Positions 17,566 to 26,610 of a stretch of 64,000 bases of DNA are shown piece after piece. This stretch comes from Pseudobacter ginsenosidimutans (lineage in GTDB: Bacteria > Bacteroidota > Bacteroidia > Chitinophagales > Chitinophagaceae), in the NCBI RefSeq assembly GCF_007970185.1, contig NZ_CP042431.1, positions 3,534,001 to 3,598,000 on the forward strand, given 5' to 3'. The notes under the pieces are model-generated. The model ran no database searches. It was given only the letters and a program-made list of their open reading frames with translations, and was not told the origin of the DNA. Each line of letters opens with the position of its first letter. The stretch's first letter is position 1. The position numbers and the translations under genes were made by a program.

Positions 17566-20500
17566 ATGATGCAATTTATGCAAAAATCCCTTCATGGGTA
17601 CCGGCCTGCCTGGAGGAGGCGCCGGTACCTGACCAAAACACTGATGGTGATGAAACTCACAATTGTACTACTGATCGCTTTTGTATTCCACGCCGGCGCC
17701 AAAGGGCTTGCGCAAAATGTAACTTACTCGGGAAACAATGTTCCGCTGGAAACAGTTTTTACGGAAGTGGAAAAACAGACAGGCTATTTTTTCCTCTACA
17801 CAAAACAAACACTACTGAACACACAGCCGGTGAGCTTCTCCGTGAAGGAAATGCCATTGCCGGATTTCCTGAAGAAAATATTCGAACACCAACCCCTTAC
17901 CTATACCATCGCCAGTAAGACCATCACCATCACTCCAACTCTGGAAGCGATTCCGGAAAAACTGCAGGTAACGGTGAAGATACCGGTGATCATTCCTCCG
18001 GTTACAATTTCAGGACGCATCGCTGATATGAATGGCGCTGCTTTGTCCGGCGCATCAGTTACTGTAAAAGGAACATCCAAAGGAGTATCTGCGGGTACTG
18101 ATGGACGTTTCATTTTGTCCAATATTCCCGATGATGCATTGATCGTTGTTTCTGCTATCGGCTATCAGACCATTCATGTGCGTATCCTGAACAATTCATT
18201 GAACAGGGTGGGTGAGAATGGCAAGGCTGAAGTGATCGGAAACGGAGGATTGACTGATCAGCTCATCCTTCTGAAACGCGGTACCAGTCAGCTCGATGAA
18301 ACAGTGGTGATCGCTTATGGCTCCACCACCAGGCGTATGGCTACGGGCAGTATCGGCACTATCAAAGGTGAGGATATCAGCAGAACACCGGTGGCCAATC
18401 TGCAGGAAGCCATGCAGGGAAGGATCCCTGGTGTGAATGTGATATTCAACAATGGAAAACCCAACTCCCCTGTCAAAATACAGATCAGGGGAAGGAATTC
18501 TCTGAACCCAAATTCGTACACCGATCCTTTGTATGTGCTGGACGGTATACCGCTGAATCCACTTTCTCACCAGGAAACAATGGGTTATCTCACGCCTGGC
18601 TATACATCCGGACCTATGCAGGCTGGCCTGAATTACAACGGTGGGGAGAACCTGCTTGCTTTCGTTAATCCCAAAGATGTTGAAAGTATAGATTTCCTGA
18701 AAGATGCAGATGCCACCGCCCTATACGGTGCGCGTGCTGCCAATGGTGTGATCCTGATCACCACCAAAAGAGGAAAACCCGGTCCCACCCGTGTGGATGT
18801 GGATGCCAATTTTGGTATTGTTACACCCACGCGCAAGATCAAACTGATGGGAACAGCAGATTACCTGGCAGTCCGGAGAGAAGCATTCAAAAATGACGGC
18901 ATTACTCCCACACTGGACAATGCTATCGATCTTGTCAAATGGGACCCCAACAGACAGGTGGACTGGCAGGATTTCCTGTTGGGAACAGGAAAGAGTCAGA
19001 CCTATAATCTAAATGTTTCAGGGGGAGTTGGTCATACCAATTACCGGTTCAGTGCCAACTACACTGAAACAGACCAGCTGCTGAATTTCTCCGGCAAATC
19101 GAAAGGTGGTGGACTGAGCGCTAATATCACTCACAGGAGCACTAATCAAAAATTACAGCTTGCTTTCAACTCCATCCTCGGATTAACTGATAATACAACC
19201 TATGGAGTTGGAACCGATGCGATCTTTTTACCTCCCAACGCCCCTGATGCGTTCACAAAAGAAGGGAATGCCAATTTTAGCGAATGGCGTACAACTTTTA
19301 CAACTGTATACCCGTTCGCAGGACTATTCCTGAGCAATCCCAGTCAGACTGCTACTTTCACCTCCAATCTCAGCGCCAGTTATGAATTGTTACGTGGTCT
19401 TTCTGTAAGCATGTCCGGTGGTCATATCTTTTATGACAATGATAATTCCAGTTTCAGGCCATTGGCTTCCCAGGATCCTGCATTTACAAGAATTTCCATG
19501 GCCTACTTCGGCAAAACCACCGGCAAAACCATCAATATCAACGGAGGACTGCGATACAAAAGATATGTTGGAAAAGGAACAATGGACATCGGACTGACCG
19601 CTGAATATGTAAAACAAACCTCCAAGGCAGTTGCCTCTTACGGTTTGGGATACCCGAATGACAACATGATGAAGAATATCAATAATGCCATGATCCGTAA
19701 CGTTGGGCTAAGCTTTGCGGAAGCAAGGAGTATTGGCTTGCTTGCCTCACTGAGATATGATTATGAGAACAAATATATCCTGAATGTAAACCTTCGGAGG
19801 GATGGCTCTTCAAAGTTTGCTCCCGGCAGGCAGTTCGGAAATTTTGGCTCTGTGAGTGGTTCCTGGATACTCTCTAATGAGAAATGGTTGGACAGGATAT
19901 TACCAAAATGGGTAAGCTCCCTGAAAATGCTCACTACATATGGTACCACCGGTTCAAGTTCAACCGGAGATTACGAGTACCTGAGCAGATGGACTATTCT
20001 TGCAGGCAATGGTGAGCGATTCCCGGATTATGAAAACCTTCCCGCTATGAGGATCAACCAGCCGGTGAACCAGCAATACCAGTGGGAGTCAACCTCTCAG
20101 GTGAATTATGGAGCAGAGCTAGCCCTGCTGAAAGACGCGCTGGTCCTGAATGTGACCCATTACAGGAAACTTTCAGGAAATCAGTTGCTGGAAATCCCTA
20201 CTCCGGAATATACAGGATTCATTTCGGCACTTGGGAACCTGGATGCGCTGGTACTAAATACTGGCTGGGAATTCAGTCTTTCAGGCAGGATTTCAGTTTC
20301 AAAAGACCTGTCCATTGGATTTTCGCTGAACATGGATATTCAAAGGAATAAATTAAAAGAGTATCCCAATCTTGAAGAATCTCCATATGCCCAAACTTAT
20401 GTGGTGGGCAGGTCTATCAGTAATCAGTACCTGCTTCATTATACAGGCATAGATCCTTTCTCCGGGAATCCTACGTTTGAAGACAGGAGCAAAGATGGGT

Positions 20501-21042
20501 ATATTGCTCAGTACGACAGGTATCCTTTGCTGGACTCCAGGTCTGACCTCTCTGTAGTGATTAATACCGATGACGCGAAATACCAGGGTGGCCTGCAACT
20601 GGTGGTAAACTGGAAAGATCTGCAATTCAGTACGGGAATGACTTTCAGAAATCAGATAGGCGCCATCCCCTACCTGAGCGGTGTTATGGGGGAAATGAAA
20701 AATTTCTATCTGCCGGATAGTGAAAAGAACAAGGTGTGGAGAAAACCTGGAGATATTGCCTCATATCCCCGCTTTACTACCAACCCGGTAAATGAGATCA
20801 CAAGGTCAGACGGTTATTACGCCAATGCTTCCTATATCAAATTCAACCAATTGTCTGTATCCTACAGTTTCCCCTACCGCTGGCTCAATAAAGTTCATTT
20901 GAAGGATTGCAGGATCAAGTTTGCTGTGAACAATCTTGGTTATATCACTCCATACAAGGGGCTTGATCCGGAAACACAAATGTCTTTATATGCCGGCCCG
21001 GTTCAAAGACAGTTCTCAACAGGAATTGGTATTGGTCTTTAA
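17566..21042 (+). CDS. SusC/RagA TonB-dependent transporter with STN domain (second system)
   Basis: A 1158-residue outer-membrane transporter. The long N-terminal stretch contains the signal helix (MKLTIVLLIAFVFHAGAKGLAQ). Residues about 55-120 are an STN domain (LETVFTEVEKQTGYFFLYTK). A CarboxypepD_reg-like domain (ISGRIADMNGAALSGASVTV) follows, then the plug (LQEAMQGRIPGVNV, DPLYVLDGIPLNPLS, FLKDADATALYGARAANGVI) and the barrel. The STN domain agrees with control by the sigma/FecR pair upstream. SusD follows after 16 bases. The ligand is unknown: the operon holds no glycosidase or protease but continues into an ABC/GldFG/MutS module. Confidence 0.93.
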   Translation: MMQFMQKSLHGYRPAWRRRRYLTKTLMVMKLTIVLLIAFVFHAGAKGLAQNVTYSGNNVPLETVFTEVEKQTGYFFLYTKQTLLNTQPVSFSVKEMPLPDFLKKIFEHQPLTYTIASKTITITPTLEAIPEKLQVTVKIPVIIPPVTISGRIADMNGAALSGASVTVKGTSKGVSAGTDGRFILSNIPDDALIVVSAIGYQTIHVRILNNSLNRVGENGKAEVIGNGGLTDQLILLKRGTSQLDETVVIAYGSTTRRMATGSIGTIKGEDISRTPVANLQEAMQGRIPGVNVIFNNGKPNSPVKIQIRGRNSLNPNSYTDPLYVLDGIPLNPLSHQETMGYLTPGYTSGPMQAGLNYNGGENLLAFVNPKDVESIDFLKDADATALYGARAANGVILITTKRGKPGPTRVDVDANFGIVTPTRKIKLMGTADYLAVRREAFKNDGITPTLDNAIDLVKWDPNRQVDWQDFLLGTGKSQTYNLNVSGGVGHTNYRFSANYTETDQLLNFSGKSKGGGLSANITHRSTNQKLQLAFNSILGLTDNTTYGVGTDAIFLPPNAPDAFTKEGNANFSEWRTTFTTVYPFAGLFLSNPSQTATFTSNLSASYELLRGLSVSMSGGHIFYDNDNSSFRPLASQDPAFTRISMAYFGKTTGKTININGGLRYKRYVGKGTMDIGLTAEYVKQTSKAVASYGLGYPNDNMMKNINNAMIRNVGLSFAEARSIGLLASLRYDYENKYILNVNLRRDGSSKFAPGRQFGNFGSVSGSWILSNEKWLDRILPKWVSSLKMLTTYGTTGSSSTGDYEYLSRWTILAGNGERFPDYENLPAMRINQPVNQQYQWESTSQVNYGAELALLKDALVLNVTHYRKLSGNQLLEIPTPEYTGFISALGNLDALVLNTGWEFSLSGRISVSKDLSIGFSLNMDIQRNKLKEYPNLEESPYAQTYVVGRSISNQYLLHYTGIDPFSGNPTFEDRSKDGYIAQYDRYPLLDSRSDLSVVINTDDAKYQGGLQLVVNWKDLQFSTGMTFRNQIGAIPYLSGVMGEMKNFYLPDSEKNKVWRKPGDIASYPRFTTNPVNEITRSDGYYANASYIKFNQLSVSYSFPYRWLNKVHLKDCRIKFAVNNLGYITPYKGLDPETQMSLYAGPVQRQFSTGIGIGL

Positions 21043-21058
21043 CATTCAATCGAGTCTT

Positions 21059-22516
21059 ATGCAAATACAAATCACTACAAGAACGATCATATGGATACTG
21101 TTGTTTTGCTCGATAGCTTCCTGTAAAAAAATAGTGGACATTGATTCTCCCATAGATACCATCACCACTGAGCAGGTGTTCAGTAACAATGAGCAGGCGG
21201 AATGGACGCTGGGTGGAGTTTACAGTATGATGATCAATGGAATTCAACCCAACCAGACAGCTGAGAGGCTGCAGTTTTCCGCGGGCCTGGCAGGCTTCTG
21301 TGGCGCCATGTCGGCGGATGAAGTATATCCCTGGAGTCAGAACACTGCGCAGGAATGGATGTTGAGCGTTAATAATCTCAATGTATTGAACGCCTTTCTG
21401 CCGAACGAAATCTGGAGATCTGCTTACCGGGCTATCTATGACGCCAATGCCATCATTGAAGGTGTTGCTGCATCGGAGTCAGACCTGCTCACTGACAGCG
21501 CCAGGAAACAACTCACAGCAGAAGCCAAAACCATCAGGGCATTCAGTTATTTCAACCTGACGAATTTTTACGGAGAATTGCCGCTCGTGCTCACGATCGA
21601 TTACAACCAAACAAAGAACCTGAGCAGATCACCGGTTTCTGTGATCTATCAACAGATCATAAAAGACCTTACTGAAGCAAGCGCTGATCTGCATGAAGAC
21701 TTCAGGGCAAGTAACGGAAAACGGACCCGCATCAATAAATGGGCAGCAGCGGCATTGCTTGCAAGGGCTTACCTGTTTGACGGACAATATCAGAACGCCA
21801 TCAACATCGCCACCAATGTGATCAACAGGAACGATCTCTATGTGCTGGAACCTGATCTCAACCTCGTTTTCAAAGAGAATAGCAAAGAGATCATCTGGCA
21901 ATTGTCGCAGACAAGAATATATGGAGAGTCCTGTACGCCGGATGCCAAATTATGGCTTCCCCTTTTTGGAGAAGGTTTTGGTTCTTATACTATCTACCCG
22001 GGTTTACTGACTGCTTTTGAATCAAACGATGACCGGCGTACAAGTTGGGTTGCTGAATATCCGAATGGATTTGGGCAGATCATCTATATGCCGCACAAAT
22101 ACAAGAACAGATCCAAAACAGGCATCACCGATGAAAACTCCGTTGTACTGCGTCTTGCAGAGCTGTTCCTCATCAGGGCCGAGGCCGCTATCCTGCTCAA
22201 TGCAGGCAATACTTCAGTTGCCATCGATGACCTGAATATGATCAGGGAAAGAGCCGGGTTGAACGACCTTCCTTATTCACTTACTGCCCCGCAAGTGATA
22301 CAAGCGGTAGCGGATGAAAGAAGAAAAGAACTGTTCTCTGAATGGGCACACCGCTGGTTCGATCTGAAAAGAACAGGGAAGGCCGTGGAAGTACTTAAAC
22401 AAGTGAGCTTCAAAAATCCATGGAAGGGAGATTTTCAGTTATTGTATCCTCTTCCTGTTAATGAGTTGAAAGCAAATTTTGCGCTCTCACAGAACCCGGG
22501 ATACGAGCAACTCTGA
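21059..22516 (+). CDS. SusD/RagB-family lipoprotein (second system)
   Basis: A 485-residue SusD homologue with a lipoprotein signal (IIWILLFCSIASCKKIVDID; the lipidated Cys is in IASCKK). SusD landmarks include LTAEAKTIRAFSYFNLTNFYGELP, LAELFLIRAEAAILLNAGN and, near the end, VADERRKELFSEWAHRWFDLKR. The start is the ATG at 21059; the open frame upstream overlaps the SusC gene and lacks a signal. It is the surface lid for the SusC protein encoded just upstream. A hypothetical lipoprotein gene follows 21 bases later. Confidence 0.92.
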   Translation: MQIQITTRTIIWILLFCSIASCKKIVDIDSPIDTITTEQVFSNNEQAEWTLGGVYSMMINGIQPNQTAERLQFSAGLAGFCGAMSADEVYPWSQNTAQEWMLSVNNLNVLNAFLPNEIWRSAYRAIYDANAIIEGVAASESDLLTDSARKQLTAEAKTIRAFSYFNLTNFYGELPLVLTIDYNQTKNLSRSPVSVIYQQIIKDLTEASADLHEDFRASNGKRTRINKWAAAALLARAYLFDGQYQNAINIATNVINRNDLYVLEPDLNLVFKENSKEIIWQLSQTRIYGESCTPDAKLWLPLFGEGFGSYTIYPGLLTAFESNDDRRTSWVAEYPNGFGQIIYMPHKYKNRSKTGITDENSVVLRLAELFLIRAEAAILLNAGNTSVAIDDLNMIRERAGLNDLPYSLTAPQVIQAVADERRKELFSEWAHRWFDLKRTGKAVEVLKQVSFKNPWKGDFQLLYPLPVNELKANFALSQNPGYEQL

Positions 22517-22537
22517 ACAGTTAAAAAAATTAGAAGT

Positions 22538-23311
22538 ATGAAACATTCGATCCTTTCAAAATATTTCAAAACCTTCTGCTCCTTATCATTACTCATTACT
22601 TTGTTGAGTTTTGCAATGGGCGGCTGTAAGAAACAAAAAGAAGTTTCACCTGAATTTTCCGTATTGAGGATATATGGCGCTTATCATGCTTATGGACCCG
22701 TGATAGCAAGGTTTTCTGATACCGAACCTTTCAGCTATAATTTCGCAAGGGATTACAATTCCCAGGGAGAGGAAAGGCGGCAAAATATCCATGAAGATCA
22801 GGTCCCCTTTACCCTGCATGTGATACCGGATACACTGCCCGGTCATAAGCCCGCCTTCTCTATGATGCTCAACCTGCAAAAAAGAGCAAGCTATACCTTC
22901 ATTGCAGGAGGGCCTATAGCATCGATGGATACGATGTTCTTCAAAGATTCACCCCTTCCTTATTTTGGGGTGGGCGACAGCGCCTGCGCCATCCGTTTCA
23001 TCAATTTTATTCAGGGAGGTCCTGTAAAGATCATTCAGAAAGGCGCCACCGATAATGTAATAGCCGCCAATCTGCCCTATAAGGGATTGGTGGATTTTAT
23101 AACGATACCGGTTAACCGATCCATCGAATACCTGACATTTGAAATGCGCGATGCTGCTACCGATGAATTATTGGCTACCTGGTCAAAAGAGGTTTGGCCA
23201 TTGGTGGGAAGTCAGCAATACCTGTACAGGGTTTACTCGGTATTACTCAAAGGAGCCAGGGGCACTACCGGATATAGCGAACCCGAATTTGCTTTTTCAA
23301 GATTGTACTAA
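22538..23311 (+). CDS. lipoprotein of unknown function, DUF4397-like
   Basis: A 257-residue predicted lipoprotein with signal and lipobox (LLITLLSFAMGGCKKQKE). The rest is mostly beta-type. The second half, ACAIRFINFIQGGPVKIIQKG and so on, resembles DUF4397 domains, which are built like immunoglobulin folds. It lies between the SusD and GldFG genes, with gaps of 21 and 32 bases, so it is probably an accessory surface protein of this SusCD pair. I do not recognise a specific function, and the DUF4397 match is by eye. Confidence 0.6.
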   Translation: MKHSILSKYFKTFCSLSLLITLLSFAMGGCKKQKEVSPEFSVLRIYGAYHAYGPVIARFSDTEPFSYNFARDYNSQGEERRQNIHEDQVPFTLHVIPDTLPGHKPAFSMMLNLQKRASYTFIAGGPIASMDTMFFKDSPLPYFGVGDSACAIRFINFIQGGPVKIIQKGATDNVIAANLPYKGLVDFITIPVNRSIEYLTFEMRDAATDELLATWSKEVWPLVGSQQYLYRVYSVLLKGARGTTGYSEPEFAFSRLY

Positions 23312-23343
23312 TGCAATAGTATCCACTAATCTTACCATACATA

Positions 23344-25653
23344 ATGAGAATCATTTTTAAAATCGCAAAGGCGGAATTGCGTAACCTGTTCTATTCGCCT
23401 GTTGCCTGGGTGATCGTTGTTGCCTTTTTGATACTGGCAGGAATGCAGTTCAGCGACCTTCTTGTGAATGTTGCCTCGCAACAACAGTTCTACCAGGATA
23501 ATTCGAAAGAATGGAAAGGCTTCGACAGGCCGCTGAGTATGTTACTGTATGATGGCGCCTACCGGTACCTGCTGGAAAATCTTTTCCTTTTTATTCCGCT
23601 CCTGACCATGGGCGTTATCAGCAGGGAAATACAGGGTGGGACCATCAGGCTTCTCGGTTCTTCGCCTGTGCGTACCCGTGATATCGTGCTTGGAAAATAC
23701 CTGGGACTGGTGATCTATAACATGATCCTGCTATTGCCTGTGGCATTCCTGATGATCGCCGGCTATTTTTCCATCGTACAGGCAGAATACAAGGTCTTCA
23801 TGAGCGCATTGCTGGGGATCTTCCTGCTGTCTTGCACCTATTCAGCTATCGGCCTGTATGTTTCCAGTCTCACCAATTACCAGGTGGTAGCGGCCTTGTG
23901 TACTTTTCTATTATTTATCGTACTGGCAAATATGTCGATCTTCTGGCAGCAGCATGATTTCTTCAGGGATCTCAGCTGGTTCCTGAATATTGCAGGAAGG
24001 GTAGACAGTTTCCTGGGTGGATTGATAACCACCAATAACCTCGCCTATTTTTTTCTGATCATCTTTTTGTTTGTGGGCTTTACTTTCCTGCGATTGCATA
24101 ACCGGCAGGAATCAGGGAAATGGTATTTTTTCTTTGCCCGGTATATTGCCCTCCTGGTGGTGGTGCTTGCGCTGGGCTACCTTACATCAAAGCCACATTT
24201 CATCGGTTACATGGATGTTACAAGAGGTAAGGTAAACACCATTCATCCGGCTATTCAGAAAGTGGTGGAGGAACTGGGGGATGGGCCATTGAAAGTTACA
24301 TTCTATTCAAATCTCATGCATCCTACCGGCGTCAATGGCTTTCCCTCGGCAAGGAATCAGTACCTGTGGGGTGTATGGGGGAAATACCAGCGTTTCCATC
24401 CAAACATCGATTTCGGGTATGTGTACTATTACGATCTGATGGATGATGATACCATGTTCAGAAAAACTTATCCCAATAAAACTCTTGAAGAGGTAGCCAA
24501 AAAATTCATCAGACTGAATGGTCTCCCGAAATCCATTTTCAAAACCCCGGCTGAGATCAGGAAAATGATCAATCTGCAGGATGAAGGACTGAGGGCTGTG
24601 ATGCAGCTGGAGTATAAAGGAAAGAAAACTTTCCTGCGGACCTTCGAGGATTTTAAATTCTGGCCCGATCAGGACCAGGTGGCCGGCGCCATATCAATGC
24701 TCACGCGGGACAGTATTCCACAATTATACTTTTCAACCGGCCATTATGAACGCAGTCCGTTCAAGTCCGGGGAAAGGGAATACAGCGGACAGGCAATGCT
24801 GAAATTAAGCAGGGGCGCACTGTTGAACCTGGGTGTAAAAAGCGATACCCTGAATCTCGGCAAGAGCAGTATTCCTTCCAAAGGCATATTTGTACTGGCT
24901 GATCCAAAATCCGCTTTATCACCTGATGAACAGGAAAAAATAACACAATACCTCAATTCCGGTGGTGATGCTATTTTCTATGCAGAGCCCGGCAAGCAGT
25001 TGATGCTGAACCCGGTTTTGCGAACCATTGGCGTAGAGCTTGAAGATGGCATCATCGTGAAGCCCAATAAGAATGAAATGGCGCATATGGTTTTGCCGGA
25101 GGTCACAGATACAGCCAAATACATGGCAGATGAAGAAGTGCTTTGGAAATTCAGGTACGAAAAAGTGCCGATACAAATCTATTTCCCCGGAACGGCCAGC
25201 ATAAGGTATGAAGAAGCCAATGGTTTCAGGATCGAGCCCATTTTTGAAATGACCGATACAACCGGAACCTGGCGGGAGCGTGGACAGTTTGTTCCCGATT
25301 CTGCAGCGCCCGTTTATTCACCCACAGAAGGTGATGTAAAAGAGAAAAAATATGTGACGGGTATTAAATTGACACGCCAGATCAATAACCGCGAACAAAG
25401 GATCATTGTAACTGCCGAGTCTGATTTCATGAGCCTCATCAGAGGGTCGGGAGCAGCCTGGAAGAACGCAGCATACAGTTGGTTACTTCGAAATGAATAT
25501 CCTTTCTATTTCAACTATCCCTCTCCGGTAGATCAATTGCTTACCATCAGAAGGAAAACCTCTGAAAAGATCAGGTGGGTCTTCGTGTACATACTTCCGG
25601 GCATTGCTATTGCCGCAGGGACCATCCTGCTGATCAGAAGAAAGCGTAAATAA
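23344..25653 (+). CDS. fused GldF-GldG ABC permease/auxiliary protein (copy A1)
   Basis: A 769-residue fusion. The N-terminal about 250 residues are an ABC-2 permease of GldF type with six membrane helices (AELRNLFYSPVAWVIVV, FLFIPLLTMGVISREIQGGT, RDIVLGKYLG, LGIFLLSCTYSAIGLYVSS). A seventh helix (about 265-283) leads into a large extracytoplasmic GldG-like domain (TIHPAIQKVVEELGDGPLKVTFY, SGGDAIFYAEPGKQLMLNP). A final helix and basic tail follow (LLIRRKRK). In gliding flavobacteria GldF and GldG are separate proteins that work with the ATPase GldA. Here the two are fused, and the matching ATPase gene follows 23 bases later. The transported substance is unknown. Confidence 0.85.
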   Translation: MRIIFKIAKAELRNLFYSPVAWVIVVAFLILAGMQFSDLLVNVASQQQFYQDNSKEWKGFDRPLSMLLYDGAYRYLLENLFLFIPLLTMGVISREIQGGTIRLLGSSPVRTRDIVLGKYLGLVIYNMILLLPVAFLMIAGYFSIVQAEYKVFMSALLGIFLLSCTYSAIGLYVSSLTNYQVVAALCTFLLFIVLANMSIFWQQHDFFRDLSWFLNIAGRVDSFLGGLITTNNLAYFFLIIFLFVGFTFLRLHNRQESGKWYFFFARYIALLVVVLALGYLTSKPHFIGYMDVTRGKVNTIHPAIQKVVEELGDGPLKVTFYSNLMHPTGVNGFPSARNQYLWGVWGKYQRFHPNIDFGYVYYYDLMDDDTMFRKTYPNKTLEEVAKKFIRLNGLPKSIFKTPAEIRKMINLQDEGLRAVMQLEYKGKKTFLRTFEDFKFWPDQDQVAGAISMLTRDSIPQLYFSTGHYERSPFKSGEREYSGQAMLKLSRGALLNLGVKSDTLNLGKSSIPSKGIFVLADPKSALSPDEQEKITQYLNSGGDAIFYAEPGKQLMLNPVLRTIGVELEDGIIVKPNKNEMAHMVLPEVTDTAKYMADEEVLWKFRYEKVPIQIYFPGTASIRYEEANGFRIEPIFEMTDTTGTWRERGQFVPDSAAPVYSPTEGDVKEKKYVTGIKLTRQINNREQRIIVTAESDFMSLIRGSGAAWKNAAYSWLLRNEYPFYFNYPSPVDQLLTIRRKTSEKIRWVFVYILPGIAIAAGTILLIRRKRK

Positions 25654-25676
25654 TTCTTAAACTCATACTTAGTATA

Positions 25677-26609
25677 ATGAGCACAATCCTGAAAATAGAA
25701 AACCTGTCGCACAAATACACCAGCTCCTGGGCTGTGCGTGATATCAATATCGAACTGGACCAGCACGGAGTGGTTGGACTGCTTGGCTCCAACGGAGCAG
25801 GCAAGTCCACCATCATGAATATTGTTTGCGGCGTGCTGAAACCCACAGAGGGAAAGGTTTGGATCGATGGCATCGATATCAGGCAGCAACCGGAGCTGGC
25901 CAAAGCGAAGCTGGGCTTTCTGCCACAGACCCTGCCGCTGTACCTCGATTTCACCGTTGAGGAATATCTCACTTATGCAGCAGACCTTCGTTTCATTCCC
26001 AAACAAAAAGTGAAGGCTGCAGTTCATGAAGCCATGGAAAAATGTGGCATCGGGCATTTCAGTTCCAGGCTGATCAAAAACCTTTCCGGCGGTTACCGCC
26101 AGCGTGCAGGCATTGCACAGGCCATCATCCACAAACCAGAGCTCATCATCCTGGATGAGCCTACCAACGGGCTCGATCCCAACCAGATCATCGAAGCCAG
26201 AAAACTTATCCGGGAGATAGCAGCAGAACATACCGTATTACTCAGCTCGCACGTGCTTTCTGAGATCAATATACTTTGCCGCGATATCATCATGATCGAA
26301 GGAGGTCGTATCGTTTTTTCAGATACAATGGATGCTTTCAATAATTATGTACAACCTCAGACACTGCTGGTGCGCCTGGAGAATATGCCCGCGGAAGAAT
26401 CATTGATGGCCATTCCCGGCGTTACCAAAGTGCAATTTCTCGCAGACAAACAGGTGAGGGTCTATTTTGAGGACGGCGCCGATATTGCTGAGCTTGTTGT
26501 TGCAAAAAGCATTCAGCAGAACTGGCGGTTGAAGGAGATCAATTATGAGAAGTCGCTGCTCGACGATGTGTTCAAACAATTATCCACTCAATCCATCCCC
26601 ACCAACTGA
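25677..26609 (+). CDS. ABC transporter ATP-binding protein, GldA-like
   Basis: A 310-residue ATPase. Walker A is GSNGAGKST (residues 37-45), the Q-loop lies in LGFLPQTLPLY, the signature is LSGGYRQR (136-143), Walker B is LIILDEPTNGLDP (156-168) and the switch histidine is in LLSSHVLSEI. The 90-residue C-terminal extension (DAFNNYVQPQTLLVRLEN onward) is the accessory domain of DrrA/GldA-type exporters. It sits between two fused GldF-GldG genes, with gaps of 23 bases and 1 base, and should power a complex with both. Its counterpart in the second module, cut by the window end, has a closely matching C-terminus. Confidence 0.93.
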   Translation: MSTILKIENLSHKYTSSWAVRDINIELDQHGVVGLLGSNGAGKSTIMNIVCGVLKPTEGKVWIDGIDIRQQPELAKAKLGFLPQTLPLYLDFTVEEYLTYAADLRFIPKQKVKAAVHEAMEKCGIGHFSSRLIKNLSGGYRQRAGIAQAIIHKPELIILDEPTNGLDPNQIIEARKLIREIAAEHTVLLSSHVLSEINILCRDIIMIEGGRIVFSDTMDAFNNYVQPQTLLVRLENMPAEESLMAIPGVTKVQFLADKQVRVYFEDGADIAELVVAKSIQQNWRLKEINYEKSLLDDVFKQLSTQSIPTN

Positions 26610-26610
26610 T

